Shown: in pieces, positions 28,173 to 36,389 of the stretch
Numbering within the stretch: position 1 is the stretch's first letter
Layout: each line of letters starts with the position of its first letter
NCBI GenBank assembly: GCA_001999425.1
Contig: MLHP01000002.1
Coordinates: 62,001 to 126,000, forward strand
From: Rodentibacter genomosp. 2
GTDB lineage: Bacteria; Pseudomonadota; Gammaproteobacteria; Enterobacterales; Pasteurellaceae
Direction: 5' to 3'
Length of the DNA: 64,000 nt
Notes under the pieces: generated by a model
The model's database searches: none
Seen by the model: the letters and a program-made list of their open reading frames with translations, nothing else
Told to the model about the DNA's origin: nothing
Position numbers and translations under genes: made by a program

Positions 28173-28505
28173 TCATTTTTTATTTCGTTTTAATTTCTTG
28201 CAAAAATAACGCCATAACTTCGGGCAAAGCACATACCATTGAAAATAAAAAGCGATAATGGCAACAATACCCATTAATTCTACTGCAATCGGATCAAAAA
28301 AGTCGGTAAGAAGAAAAGAAAAAATAACAAGGGCGGGATAACCCAATGGAAAAGTCAGCCAAAGAAGTCCGAGAACATAACCAATATGGGCTTCTGCAGG
28401 ATTCACTATTTCTTCCGTAAGAATAAAATGAAAATATAAAAATAAAACCACCAAAACCATAAGAAAGAGCGGTATAAAAATAAGAAGTTTTTTACATTTA
28501 GCCAT
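28173..28505 (-). CDS. Small membrane protein, second copy of a tandem pair
   Basis: A 110-residue protein with about three hydrophobic segments (KLLIFIPLFLMVLVVLFLYFHF; IGYVLGLLWLTFPLGYPALVIF; a third before FYFQWYVLCPKLW). It ends in a basic tail PKLWRYFCKKLKRNKK. No family is recognised. It is a paralogue of the protein encoded at 28597-28941: the last 35 or so residues are almost identical. The 90-bp gap between the copies holds a decayed copy of the end of the TorD-like gene, so this copy came from a tandem duplication. It is the last gene of the run that starts with qmcA or nfeD. Confidence 0.65.
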   Translation of the reverse strand: MAKCKKLLIFIPLFLMVLVVLFLYFHFILTEEIVNPAEAHIGYVLGLLWLTFPLGYPALVIFSFLLTDFFDPIAVELMGIVAIIAFYFQWYVLCPKLWRYFCKKLKRNKK

Positions 28506-28596
28506 TATTACTTTTCCAACTCAATTTATCATTGCCGTGAGCTCGGGTTAAACATTCTAAAATAAACTCATGGGGTATGAATAATTTATCAAACAA
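28506..28596 (-). pseudogene. Decayed duplicate of the 3' end of the TorD-like gene
   Basis: Read on the minus strand, TTTAACCCGAG and GGCAATGATAAATTGAGTTGG here match TTTAACGCGAG and GGCAATGGCGGATGAGTTGG at the end of the TorD-like gene, just before the start codon of the downstream membrane gene in both places. The duplicated unit therefore began inside the chaperone gene. It is too short to be functional. Confidence 0.6.
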
Positions 28597-28941
28597 TCAT
28601 TTTTTATCTCGTTTTAATTTCTTGCAAAAATAACGCCATAACTTCGGGCAAAGCACATACCATTGAAAATAAAAAGCACTGATAGCAACAATGCCCATTA
28701 GCCCAGCCACAACCGGATTAAAGGAAGTGTTACCACCAAAACCGAAGAGAGAAAAAACAACAAAGACAAAAGAACCAAATGGAAAAGTCAGGTAAAAAAG
28801 CAAAAGGAAATAAGCGATATAGGCTTCCCCACCATGCTTATCCCCATTTTCAATAACCATATAGAAATATAAAAATAAAACCATTACACTCCAAAGAAAG
28901 AGCGGCATAAAAGCAAAGATTTTTTTCCACTTAGTCATCAT
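28597..28941 (-). CDS. Small membrane protein, first copy of a tandem pair
   Basis: A 114-residue protein with about three hydrophobic segments and the same basic tail PKLWRYFCKKLKRDKK as its neighbour at 28173-28505. N-terminal parts are also alike (KIFAFMPLFLWSVMVLFLYFY), but the central loops differ. Its ATG overlaps the stop codon of the TorD-like gene by one base, so the two are translated together, which suggests a shared pathway. Function is unknown; an anchor or accessory membrane subunit is one possibility only. Confidence 0.7.
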   Translation of the reverse strand: MMTKWKKIFAFMPLFLWSVMVLFLYFYMVIENGDKHGGEAYIAYFLLLFYLTFPFGSFVFVVFSLFGFGGNTSFNPVVAGLMGIVAISAFYFQWYVLCPKLWRYFCKKLKRDKK

Positions 28942-29495
28942 TATTCTTCCAACTCATCCGCCATTGCCGCCAAAATTTCTCGCGTTAAATATGCTAAAGC
29001 GCGATAAAAAGGCAAGGTAGCATAGGTTTCTATTTGAGTTAAAAATTTCGTGGCACAAGGCAATAAGAAAGCTTCAAATAGCGTTCGTTGCGCAGAGATG
29101 GAATCAACATTATCTTCTAACCAAGAAGCCGTTAGCAAAAGTAACGCAAAATGATCCGCACTTTCCAGTTCCGGCATACCTCGCTCATTACGAAAAGCGA
29201 TAAAATCCGCTAAATCAATATCATAAGCTGAAATCGCCGTGGCAACATGACCGTCTGTACCAAACAATTTTTGATATTCTTGATTTAACAAGGTGAGGTC
29301 GATTTTTAACTGAAGATTATCTAACGCGGCTTGACTTTCTTTATCCGCATCTAATGCCCACACTTGGTTTAAGCCTTTTTGTTGCAACCAATCAAAAACA
29401 CCGGCAAGCACCGGATCTGTCGGAGCACGATAAAATAAGTTGCCGAATAAACGGCTAATTAAAGAAAAATTATTTAGTGTTTTTTCTGTAGTCAT
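28941..29495 (-). CDS. TorD/DmsD-family redox enzyme maturation chaperone
   Basis: A 184-residue, mostly helical cytoplasmic protein of the TorD family. These chaperones bind the twin-arginine signal of molybdenum enzymes while the cofactor is inserted. Family features are the LLNQEYQKLFGTDGHVATAISAYDIDLADF core (about residues 90-120) and the C-terminal FYRALAYLTREILA helix. It overlaps the flavodoxin-fold gene upstream by 4 bp and the small membrane gene downstream by 1 bp. No molybdoenzyme gene is in the window, so its client is unknown; the mod genes nearby are at least in keeping. Confidence 0.72.
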   Translation of the reverse strand: MTTEKTLNNFSLISRLFGNLFYRAPTDPVLAGVFDWLQQKGLNQVWALDADKESQAALDNLQLKIDLTLLNQEYQKLFGTDGHVATAISAYDIDLADFIAFRNERGMPELESADHFALLLLTASWLEDNVDSISAQRTLFEAFLLPCATKFLTQIETYATLPFYRALAYLTREILAAMADELEE

Positions 29496-30103
29496 ACTGC
29501 TTTTCCATTTAAAAGTGCGGTCAATTTTTCCTGTGTTTTTTGCTCAACGACATCAAGCATTGCGCGACGTGCTTCATCATCAATTAAATGAATATCACCA
29601 AATAGCTCATAGGTTACGTTTTCAATACCGCAATAATTAAATAAACCGTTCACTAAACAATGATCCAAGGATTTATCAATACCAAATTCTTTATACTTAT
29701 CAACATTGCTACCAAGTGTGATGAATTGCTGCATTTGTTTCCCTTTAAGCAAACCAACAGATTCTCCATTTTCTGTTTTGTAAGCAAAACCATGACTTAG
29801 TACCCGATCCAGATAGCCTTTTAAAAGCGCCGGAAAGCCCATCCACCAAAGGGGATAAATGAGCGTAATTAAATCGGCTTGGCGAATAAGATCGTGTTCA
29901 TATTTGACTTCCTCGGGAATGATGCCGCGATTCACCGCTTGTAATTCTTCAAAAGAAATAATCGGATTAAAATCCATGGTATAGAGATTACGGAATTGGG
30001 TTTCTACCCCAAGCACTTGACTGGTTTTCGCCACACAATCCGCCACTGCACGCCCAAAGCTACCTTTAGAATTAGGATGCGCAAAAATAATGAGATGATT
30101 CAT
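29492..30103 (-). CDS. Flavodoxin-fold NAD(P)H:quinone oxidoreductase
   Basis: A 203-residue protein of the NQO1 / KefF / MdaB superfamily. Typical features are the FMN/FAD phosphate loop in IIFAHPNSKGSFGRAVAD, the LITLIYPLWWMGFPALLKGYLDRVLSHGFAY segment over the flavin, and FITLGSNVDKY near the active site. Such enzymes reduce quinones by two electrons and limit redox cycling. It overlaps nfeD upstream and the torD-like gene downstream by 4 bp each, so all three are co-translated. Which quinone it reduces cannot be told. Confidence 0.82.
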   Translation of the reverse strand: MNHLIIFAHPNSKGSFGRAVADCVAKTSQVLGVETQFRNLYTMDFNPIISFEELQAVNRGIIPEEVKYEHDLIRQADLITLIYPLWWMGFPALLKGYLDRVLSHGFAYKTENGESVGLLKGKQMQQFITLGSNVDKYKEFGIDKSLDHCLVNGLFNYCGIENVTYELFGDIHLIDDEARRAMLDVVEQKTQEKLTALLNGKAV

Positions 30104-30555
30104 TCAGTTACCTTTTCTACAATAAGCGTGATACCCTCTACACGCACCACTTTGACAAGATCATTCACCATAAGCTGTTCCCCTTGAATGCGCCAAGTCG
30201 TATCGTCAAATGCTCCCCTGCCAATACCGTTTGCCGCAATTTCCCGCACGGTTCCCTGTTTACCGAGCATAGCGTGATCCCGCTGATTTAATGTACTCTG
30301 AGCCTGATCCCGATTGTCTTTATTATATTGATAGCGCCACCAAATCACCGACAAAATACACGCCAAAACCGCATAAAAAATTGCCAATCCTGTTAAGGCA
30401 AAATTCGGAAAAATAAATTGCACAAGTGTAGTCACTAAAGCCGCCAATCCCCACCAAAGTAAAAACACACCGGGGATGATCACTTCAGCAATCAGTAAAA
30501 CAAAACCGAGTACCAACCAATGCCATAATGACCACGAGGTTAACCATTCTGTCAT
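30100..30555 (-). CDS. NfeD-family membrane protein (YbbJ-like)
   Basis: A 151-residue protein with three to four membrane spans (WHWLVLGFVLLIAEVIIPGVFLLWWGLAALVTTLVQFIF and on) and a C-terminal soluble OB-fold domain beginning about residue 95 (LGKQGTVREIAANGIGRGAFDDTTWRIQGEQ). NfeD proteins pair with stomatin-like SPFH proteins; here the SPFH gene lies 64 bp upstream on the same strand, the usual arrangement. A hairpin of two inverted uptake signals separates them. Role in membrane microdomain upkeep is family knowledge. Confidence 0.85.
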   Translation of the reverse strand: MTEWLTSWSLWHWLVLGFVLLIAEVIIPGVFLLWWGLAALVTTLVQFIFPNFALTGLAIFYAVLACILSVIWWRYQYNKDNRDQAQSTLNQRDHAMLGKQGTVREIAANGIGRGAFDDTTWRIQGEQLMVNDLVKVVRVEGITLIVEKVTE

Positions 30556-30572
30556 ATTGCCTCCTTTGATAG

Positions 30573-30603
30573 AAAAAGTGCGGTCAATTTTAACCGCACT
30601 TTG
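30573..30603 (-). terminator. Inverted uptake-signal hairpin between qmcA and nfeD
   Basis: AAGTGCGGT (30576-30584) and ACCGCACTT (30593-30601) form a stem, followed on the minus strand by TTTTTC. It may partly end transcription of the qmcA-like gene. Confidence 0.6.
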
Positions 30604-30619
30604 AAAAAATTAAATGCCC

Positions 30620-31534
30620 TTAGGCTTTGTTATCGCCTTTTAATAATTCTGCAATACCTGCCACAGAACCAATTAAGTTGCCCGCCTCTAATGGCATTAA
30701 TACCACCTTGCTATTTTTTGAACCGCCAATTTCTTTTAGTGCTTCCGTGTATTTTTGGGCAATGAAGTAATTGATTGCTTTCGTATCACCACTTGCGATG
30801 GCTTCAGATACCATTTGTGTTGCTTTCGCCTCTGCCTCTGCCGCACGCTCACGGGCTTCCGCTTGCAAGAAAGCCTCTTGGCGTTCCCCTTCGGCTTTTA
30901 AAATACGTGCTTGTTTTTCCCCTTCCGCACGTAAAATTTCCGCTTGTCGAATCCCCTCGGCTTCCAATACTTCCGCACGTTTATTACGTTCGGCTTTCAT
31001 TTGCGCATTCATAGAATCGATCAATTCACGTGGCGGACGAACATCACGAATTTCAATACGGGTTACTTTGATCCCCCACGGATTCGTTGCTTCATCAACA
31101 ATAGCGAGCAAACGGCTATTAATAGAATCACGTTGCGATAACATTTCGTCCAACTCCATCGAGCCGAGTACGGTACGAATATTCGTCATGGTTAAATTAA
31201 TAATCGCCTGTTCAAGATGATTAACCTCATAGGCCGCACTGCGTGCGTCAATCACTTGAACAAAACATACCGCATCAATGGCAACATTAGCGTTATCTTT
31301 AGAAATAACCTCCTGTGAAGGAATATCCAACACTTGTTCCATCATATTAATTTTGCGACCGACACGATCCACAAAAGGCACAACGATATTCAAGCCCGGC
31401 ATTAATGTACGTGTATAACGCCCAAAACGCTCAATCGTCCAATTATATCCCTGTGGTACGGTTTTGATGGTTGAAAATAAAATAACAATAATGAGTACAA
31501 GAAAGACTAATGTCGCTAAGGTTAATCCATCCAT
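30620..31534 (-). CDS. qmcA: Stomatin/prohibitin (SPFH) family protein, QmcA-like
   Basis: A 304-residue membrane-anchored protein. An N-terminal hydrophobic segment is followed by the SPFH/band-7 domain ([30 protein letters not shown]), then long Ala/Glu/Arg-rich helices ([20 protein letters not shown] and similar heptads, about 185-235) that form coiled coils and oligomers. I chose the ATG at 31534 because GGAGA lies 7 bp before it; an upstream in-frame ATG adds five residues without a good binding site. First gene of the SPFH-NfeD-reductase-chaperone run. Confidence 0.88.
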   Translation of the reverse strand: MDGLTLATLVFLVLIIVILFSTIKTVPQGYNWTIERFGRYTRTLMPGLNIVVPFVDRVGRKINMMEQVLDIPSQEVISKDNANVAIDAVCFVQVIDARSAAYEVNHLEQAIINLTMTNIRTVLGSMELDEMLSQRDSINSRLLAIVDEATNPWGIKVTRIEIRDVRPPRELIDSMNAQMKAERNKRAEVLEAEGIRQAEILRAEGEKQARILKAEGERQEAFLQAEARERAAEAEAKATQMVSEAIASGDTKAINYFIAQKYTEALKEIGGSKNSKVVLMPLEAGNLIGSVAGIAELLKGDNKA

Positions 31535-31658
31535 TTTGATGTTCTCCATTCGGTTTTAAACGAAAAAAGTCTATCAAATTAGACCGCACTTTGTATAGCG
31601 AAATATAAGGAATATGGAAGTTTTGTTTTTTTACCGACTACGCAGGCAAAAAACAAAA

Positions 31659-31677
31659 AGCGGGCTTTCGCCCGCTT
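31659..31677 (-). terminator. Terminator of sstT
   Basis: AAGCGGGC pairs with GCCCGCTT; on the minus strand it is followed by TTTGTTTTTTG. Confidence 0.82.
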
Positions 31678-31684
31678 AATCACA

Positions 31685-32938
31685 TCATTGAATTAATGCG
31701 TTATTTTTGCGCTTTTCTTCCATACATACTGCAGCGGTAAATAATACGTCGGTTGATGAATTCAACGCCGTTTCAGTCGAATCTTGCAAAATACCGATCA
31801 CAAAACCGACACCAATCATTTGCGCCGCCACATCGTCAGAAATACCAAATAAGCTACAAGCTAACGGGATCAGTAATAATGAACCGCCGGCAACCCCTGA
31901 AGCGCCACAAGCGCAAAGTGCAGCAACCACACTTAATACCACCGCGCTGACAAAGGATACATCTATACCAAGTGTGTATACTGCCGATAACGTTAATACC
32001 GTAATAGTAATCGCTGCCCCCGCCATATTAATGTTTGCACCAAGTGGAATCGCCACGGAATAGGTTTCTTCATCAAGATTTAAACGTTTTGCCAAATTGA
32101 TATTCACCGGAATATTTGCCGCCGAGCTACGGGTAAAAAATGCCGTTACACCACTTTCGCGTACACAAGTCCAAACCAATGAATACGGATTTTGGCGAAT
32201 TTTCCAATAAACTAAAATAGGATTAAGAACAAAGGCAGTAAAGAGCATGACACCAATTAAGACAGCTAATAAATGGAAATAACCATTTAAAGCCTTTAAA
32301 CCTTTATCAGATAAGGTTTCCGCCACTAAACCAAATACCCCTAAAGGTGCAAATGAAATAATGACGTGTACGATTTTGGATATACCTTCTGCAAAATCAG
32401 CTACTACTTGTTTTGTTGCATCTGAAGCATAACGAAGTGCTAACCCCAAACCAATAGACCAGGCCAATACACCAATAAAGTTTGCTTTAAAAATCGCATT
32501 TAACGGGTTATCGACTACATTAAGCACTAACGTTAATAATACTTGGGAGACCGATTGTGGGGCTGAGGTGACATCTTCTTTCACAGATAATGCCACTTCC
32601 GAAGGGAAAAGCATACTTGCTATCACTGCTGCTAATGCGGCTAAGAAAGTCCCTAAAAGGTAAAGCACAATAATTTCTTTCATATTGCTTTTCGAGCCGA
32701 CTTTTTTATTTGCTAACGCCGCCATAACAAGGAAGAAGATTAAAATCGGTGCAACCGCACGTAGTGCTTTAACAAAAATCTGCCCCAATATTCCAACACT
32801 TGACGCAAGTTCAAATCCTAATGTTTGTTCAATGCTTGAATTCACTAGTGCAACAAGAATTCCGAGTACAAGACCAATAGCAACTCGCTTTACCAAATTG
32901 CCTTGAAAAAGAAAATAAAATAAACGTGATACATTCAT
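31685..32938 (-). CDS. sstT: Serine/threonine:sodium symporter
   Basis: A 417-residue inner-membrane transporter of the dicarboxylate/amino acid:cation symporter family with about eight to nine membrane segments. Family hallmarks are the serine-rich hairpin [16 protein letters not shown], the [21 protein letters not shown] segment and [17 protein letters not shown] near the C-terminus; these are the SstT forms. It imports serine and threonine with sodium. Single gene with its own terminator, divergent from the SOS gene at 33202. Confidence 0.92.
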   Translation of the reverse strand: MNVSRLFYFLFQGNLVKRVAIGLVLGILVALVNSSIEQTLGFELASSVGILGQIFVKALRAVAPILIFFLVMAALANKKVGSKSNMKEIIVLYLLGTFLAALAAVIASMLFPSEVALSVKEDVTSAPQSVSQVLLTLVLNVVDNPLNAIFKANFIGVLAWSIGLGLALRYASDATKQVVADFAEGISKIVHVIISFAPLGVFGLVAETLSDKGLKALNGYFHLLAVLIGVMLFTAFVLNPILVYWKIRQNPYSLVWTCVRESGVTAFFTRSSAANIPVNINLAKRLNLDEETYSVAIPLGANINMAGAAITITVLTLSAVYTLGIDVSFVSAVVLSVVAALCACGASGVAGGSLLLIPLACSLFGISDDVAAQMIGVGFVIGILQDSTETALNSSTDVLFTAAVCMEEKRKNNALIQ

Positions 32939-33128
32939 AATAAAACTTAAATAAAATTAAGGTTAAACTTCAGATCATTACTGATCCCCTAGGCTGGCTA
33001 AAGATAACTTAAATCTCCTCTAAAATAAAACGTTTTTTCTTGCTCTTTTTATGGTGTCTTGACCGTTTTCAAATATTCACTATATTTTTTCCATAATTTT
33101 GCTCTATAGAAAATTTTTCCGTCCCTTG

Positions 33129-33158
33129 TTGACAACCTGTATGAAATAACAGTATATT
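33129..33158 (+). promoter_or_regulatory. SOS promoter with perfect LexA box
   Basis: A -35 TTGACA (33129-33134) and a -10 TATATT (33153-33158) are 18 bp apart. Between them, CTGT-ATGAAATA-ACAG at 33137-33152 is an exact CTGT-N8-ACAG LexA operator, so LexA would block RNA polymerase directly. A half-matching second box starts at the CTGT around 33164. The rest of the 32939-33198 gap is A/T-rich and holds a small hairpin (GATCA / TGATC, near 32973) on the sstT side. Confidence 0.85.
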
Positions 33159-33198
33159 TATACCTGTATAAATAACCACTCAATTCAAAGGAAACAAG

Positions 33199-33645
33199 AT
33201 GATGAACCGTACAGATATTATTGCTCAAAATGATATGACATTTTCTTATCATCCTATGCCGTTTTTTAATGATGTTGGGGAAAGATTCACATTTAGTAAA
33301 AAACTTGATTTGAACCTCTACTGTATCAAACGTCCTCAACAAACCTGCTTTATTCGTGTAACCAATCCGAATATGCTAGCTTGGGGAATTGAACAAGGTG
33401 ATATGTTAATCGTTGAAAAAAGTGAACAGCTTTGTACAGGTGATCTTGTTGTATTAAAAAGCGAGAGCGAATTTCATGTGTATGAGTTCATCACCTATGA
33501 CGATGAGTTTGTCTTTATGGCACTAGACTCAAAAATGCAGAATATAAAAACAAACAACTGGACAAATTTACCCATTGTCGGAACCGTAACCAATACCATT
33601 CATCAAATTCAATCAAAACGCAATACATTAAAATTTGCAGCTTAG
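33199..33645 (+). CDS. UmuD/LexA-like (S24 fold) protein lacking the catalytic serine and lysine
   Basis: A 148-residue protein that aligns over about residues 36-138 with the C-terminal dimerising domain of UmuD: LDLN, VTNPNMLAWGIEQGDMLIVEKS, TGDLVVLKSESEFHVYEF and PIVGTVTN correspond to the UmuD segments around its nucleophile and general base. In UmuD the serine sits in GDSM; here the place reads NPNM (Asn58). The lysine position is Tyr95. There is also no Cys-Gly cleavage site near the N-terminus. So it should not cut itself. AAGGAAA precedes two adjacent start codons. It lies behind a LexA-controlled promoter, but no umuC is in the window. The role is unknown; a non-cleavable partner of a polymerase or a LexA/UmuD modulator are possibilities. 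Confidence 0.78.
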   Translation: MMNRTDIIAQNDMTFSYHPMPFFNDVGERFTFSKKLDLNLYCIKRPQQTCFIRVTNPNMLAWGIEQGDMLIVEKSEQLCTGDLVVLKSESEFHVYEFITYDDEFVFMALDSKMQNIKTNNWTNLPIVGTVTNTIHQIQSKRNTLKFAA

Positions 33646-33656
33646 TTAAAAATAAA

Positions 33657-33684
33657 AAAGTGCGGTTAAAATTGACCGCACTTT
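33657..33684. terminator. Bidirectional terminator made of inverted uptake signals
   Basis: AAAGTGCGGT pairs with ACCGCACTTT around a short loop, A-rich before and T-rich after, between the convergent UmuD-like and lpxM genes. Confidence 0.75.
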
Positions 33685-33700
33685 AATTGAATTTCAATGG

Positions 33701-34657
33701 TTAATCATAGAGATCTTCACCATCTTTACGTGTTCTTAATAATTGTAAAATCCAAACATATTGCTCAGGGCTTGGCGTAACAAAGGATTCAATCTCTTTG
33801 TTCATTGCACGGGCTGATTGCAACGGTTCTTCACTAAGGCTCATCGCTGGGTGAATTTCCATTTCATACTTACCGTTTTCTGCGTTATAACGAGGGAACA
33901 TGGGGATTACCACAGCCTTTGCGAGTTTAGCCATTTTATTTAACCCCGGCAAAGTTGCCTTATAAGTACCGAAAAAATCCACAAATACGCTTTGCTCTGC
34001 ACCAAAATCTTCATCCGGCAAATAATATCCCATTTCACCCTGACGAACACTAGATATAAAAGGCTTAATTCCATTTTGACGGGCGTGCATTTTTCCGCCG
34101 AAACGCTGACGGACGACTGTCCACAGCCAATCCACTAAAGGATTACGATGTGGGTTATACATCGAAGTCATTGGCATTCCATGGGTATGTAAAATAATGC
34201 CGGAAGCATCAATCGCCCAGCCGTGTGGTACCATTAAAATAATGTTATAACCCTCTGCTTTGGCTTTTTGGATATGCTCAATACCAATAAATTTACTACG
34301 TCGTTGTAGATGCTTTTTAGAACGTAGTGCAATCTCTCCAATACCAAACATCACCTGCGCAACAACTGCAAACATTTTATCAATCACTTGTTCGCGCTGT
34401 GATTCCGTCCAATCAGGGAAACAATAGCTCAAATTAATTTGAGCCCGTTTTCGCTGTTTTATTGCTTTATATCCAATCCAAATACCTAATTTTGCTGCAA
34501 ATTTATCACGCAAACGAAACGGTATAAATGCCAATAAAAGTAAAAAGAAAATACCAAGCCAAATGCCCCAGTATTTCGGTTTTAAATATGACCACGAAAA
34601 GTGAGGCTTATAGCCCACACGTGCAGTTAAACGTAAATTTTGTTGAGAATCTGTCAT
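33701..34657 (-). CDS. lpxM: Lipid A late acyltransferase LpxM (MsbB)
   Basis: A 318-residue inner-membrane enzyme that adds the last acyl chain to Kdo-lipid A. A single N-terminal membrane segment (KYWGIWLGIFFLLLLAFIPF) precedes the acyltransferase domain with the H-x4-D motif HGWAID. Segments NPHRNPLVDWLWTVVRQRFGG, HARQNGIKPFISSVRQGEMGYYLPD and VDFFGTYKATLPGL follow E. coli LpxM and not LpxL. I chose the ATG at 34657 over a GTG two codons earlier; no strong binding site is seen. It lies 36 bp after a YfcA-like gene. Confidence 0.93.
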   Translation of the reverse strand: MTDSQQNLRLTARVGYKPHFSWSYLKPKYWGIWLGIFFLLLLAFIPFRLRDKFAAKLGIWIGYKAIKQRKRAQINLSYCFPDWTESQREQVIDKMFAVVAQVMFGIGEIALRSKKHLQRRSKFIGIEHIQKAKAEGYNIILMVPHGWAIDASGIILHTHGMPMTSMYNPHRNPLVDWLWTVVRQRFGGKMHARQNGIKPFISSVRQGEMGYYLPDEDFGAEQSVFVDFFGTYKATLPGLNKMAKLAKAVVIPMFPRYNAENGKYEMEIHPAMSLSEEPLQSARAMNKEIESFVTPSPEQYVWILQLLRTRKDGEDLYD

Positions 34658-34692
34658 AATCACTAAAAAACAATGGCGGAATTAACCGCACT

Positions 34693-35460
34693 TTAAGAAC
34701 TAAACCATCCTTGATCGTATGCCATTTTTGCTGTCATTAATAATGACATTACTACTACCATAGGGCGAATAAGTGTTTTTCCTTTTGTCATAACCATTCT
34801 CGCCCCGACATTTGCACCAAGAATACTCCCAACCATCATCACAATACCTATAGTCCATGAAATTTGTCCGCCAACGGAAAATAACATAAAAGACGCAAGG
34901 TTTGAGGTAAAATTCATCACCTTCGCATGTGCTGTCGCTTTCGCAATATTGAAACCCAATAACATCACACAAGCCAAGCTCATAATAGAGCCGGTTCCCG
35001 GTCCGAAAAAACCATCATAAAAGCCTAACAACGGGCCAATGAACACCCCAAAAACAATATAAGTTAAACGTTGTTTACGATCTCCATCACCTAATTTAGG
35101 AGTAAAGAGAAAATATAATCCAATCGCTAAAATTAAGAATGGTAAAATCTTCTTAAACACAGAGGCATCAAGCAGTTGAATTAAGATTGTGCCTAAGGCG
35201 GAACCGAGAAAAACACAAAGTAAAATAAACCCAAATTCCCGTAAATTGACCGCTCTTTTACGTAAAAAATAGAGACTAGCAGAAAATGCGCCGCCCATTG
35301 CCTGCAATTTATTTGTCCCCAAGGCAACAGCTGGCGGAATCCCCGTCATTAGCAAGGCAGGAATGGTAATCAAGCCGCCCCCACCCGCAATCGCATCAAT
35401 AAATGCCGCCACAAACGCCACTATAAATAAAATTGTTAAAATTTCTATGCCCAATTCCAT
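34693..35460 (-). CDS. yfcA: TauE/SafE (TSUP) family permease, YfcA-like
   Basis: A 255-residue inner-membrane protein with seven to eight membrane spans. Family signs are the opening AFIDAIAGGGGLITIPALLMTGIPPAVALGTNKLQA and the second-repeat FYDGFFGPGTGSIMSLACV. TSUP proteins move sulfur-containing or organic anions; the substrate of YfcA is not settled. It lies between mepA and lpxM on the same strand, the order also known in H. influenzae. Confidence 0.85.
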   Translation of the reverse strand: MELGIEILTILFIVAFVAAFIDAIAGGGGLITIPALLMTGIPPAVALGTNKLQAMGGAFSASLYFLRKRAVNLREFGFILLCVFLGSALGTILIQLLDASVFKKILPFLILAIGLYFLFTPKLGDGDRKQRLTYIVFGVFIGPLLGFYDGFFGPGTGSIMSLACVMLLGFNIAKATAHAKVMNFTSNLASFMLFSVGGQISWTIGIVMMVGSILGANVGARMVMTKGKTLIRPMVVVMSLLMTAKMAYDQGWFSS

Positions 35461-35487
35461 TTTATCTTCCCTACATTAAATTCCGTT

Positions 35488-36348
35488 TTATTCCAGCCAT
35501 TCGCTTCGATTCGGTGAATTCAACACTTGTTGGCACAGGAAAGGTTCAGGAGGAATCACTTTCGGCTTGCTTGATCCCGTATTCGGTTTTACCGGTTCAA
35601 ACCAAGAGTATAGTTCATCACCACAGCCGTCGCCTGCCGGAACGGGAGATTGATCTTCACAATATGCAGCATCAGCCGGACATTTTAAACGAACATGAAA
35701 GTGTGAGTCATGCCCAAACCAAGGGCGAATTTTGTGTAACCAAGCACGATCATTGCCTGCCGTTTGACATAACTTTAGTTTAATTGCCGGATTCACAAAA
35801 ATACGGGTCACACCGCGATCCTGAGCGGCAAGTTTAATCAGTGTGGTATGGTTGTTATGCCATATACGATCATCGACACGCTGTGCTTTTCTATCAACCA
35901 CCAACAAGCCCTTTCCATCTGAATTTAATGCATCAAAATCCGACATCTCCCCCATGCGTAACCAAATATCTGCATCCAATCCCATCTGATGACTTGCATG
36001 TCCGGTCAGGAAACGTCCTCCTCCTGGCATCGCAATATCACCTACAAGCATTGTCGGTAATCCCGCAGCTTTCACTCTTTCTCCCAAACGCTTAAGGTAA
36101 TTAATCATCTCTGGATGCCCATAATAGCGGTTACGATTTATACGGATCACTTGATAACCATCACCTTTTGCCGGTAAAGCTTCGGCTCCAATAATACAAC
36201 CGTTGGAATAACTTCCGATTGGCTGCGCTTTTCCGCTCTCACTAGGAATCGGACGCTTAATTTTTTGCCAATCTTGAGGGGAAGCTTGAACTGATAGAGA
36301 AAAAAGTGCGGTCAAAACAACCGCTGTTTTTAAGATTATTTTATTCAT
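35488..36348 (-). CDS. mepA: Penicillin-insensitive murein endopeptidase
   Basis: A 286-residue periplasmic zinc peptidase that cuts D-Ala-mDAP (and LD) crosslinks. A signal peptide ends VQASPQD; LAS-type metal sites are visible as GHASHQMGLDADIW (H-x6-D) and HDSHFHVRLKCP (H-x-H). Paired cysteines (CIIGA, ...LCQTA, ...LKCPADAAYC, DGCGDEL, FLCQQ) fit stabilising disulfides. It lies 41 bp after aroC on the same strand. Confidence 0.95.
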   Translation of the reverse strand: MNKIILKTAVVLTALFSLSVQASPQDWQKIKRPIPSESGKAQPIGSYSNGCIIGAEALPAKGDGYQVIRINRNRYYGHPEMINYLKRLGERVKAAGLPTMLVGDIAMPGGGRFLTGHASHQMGLDADIWLRMGEMSDFDALNSDGKGLLVVDRKAQRVDDRIWHNNHTTLIKLAAQDRGVTRIFVNPAIKLKLCQTAGNDRAWLHKIRPWFGHDSHFHVRLKCPADAAYCEDQSPVPAGDGCGDELYSWFEPVKPNTGSSKPKVIPPEPFLCQQVLNSPNRSEWLE

Positions 36349-36389
36349 TTTTTAGCTTTTGATTTATGTAGGAACAAACAAGAAAATGT

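Noticed and set aside
32939-33128. Riboswitch or sRNA in the sstT leader
   Set aside because: Only a small GATCA / TGATC hairpin is seen; no known riboswitch core or terminator/antiterminator pair.
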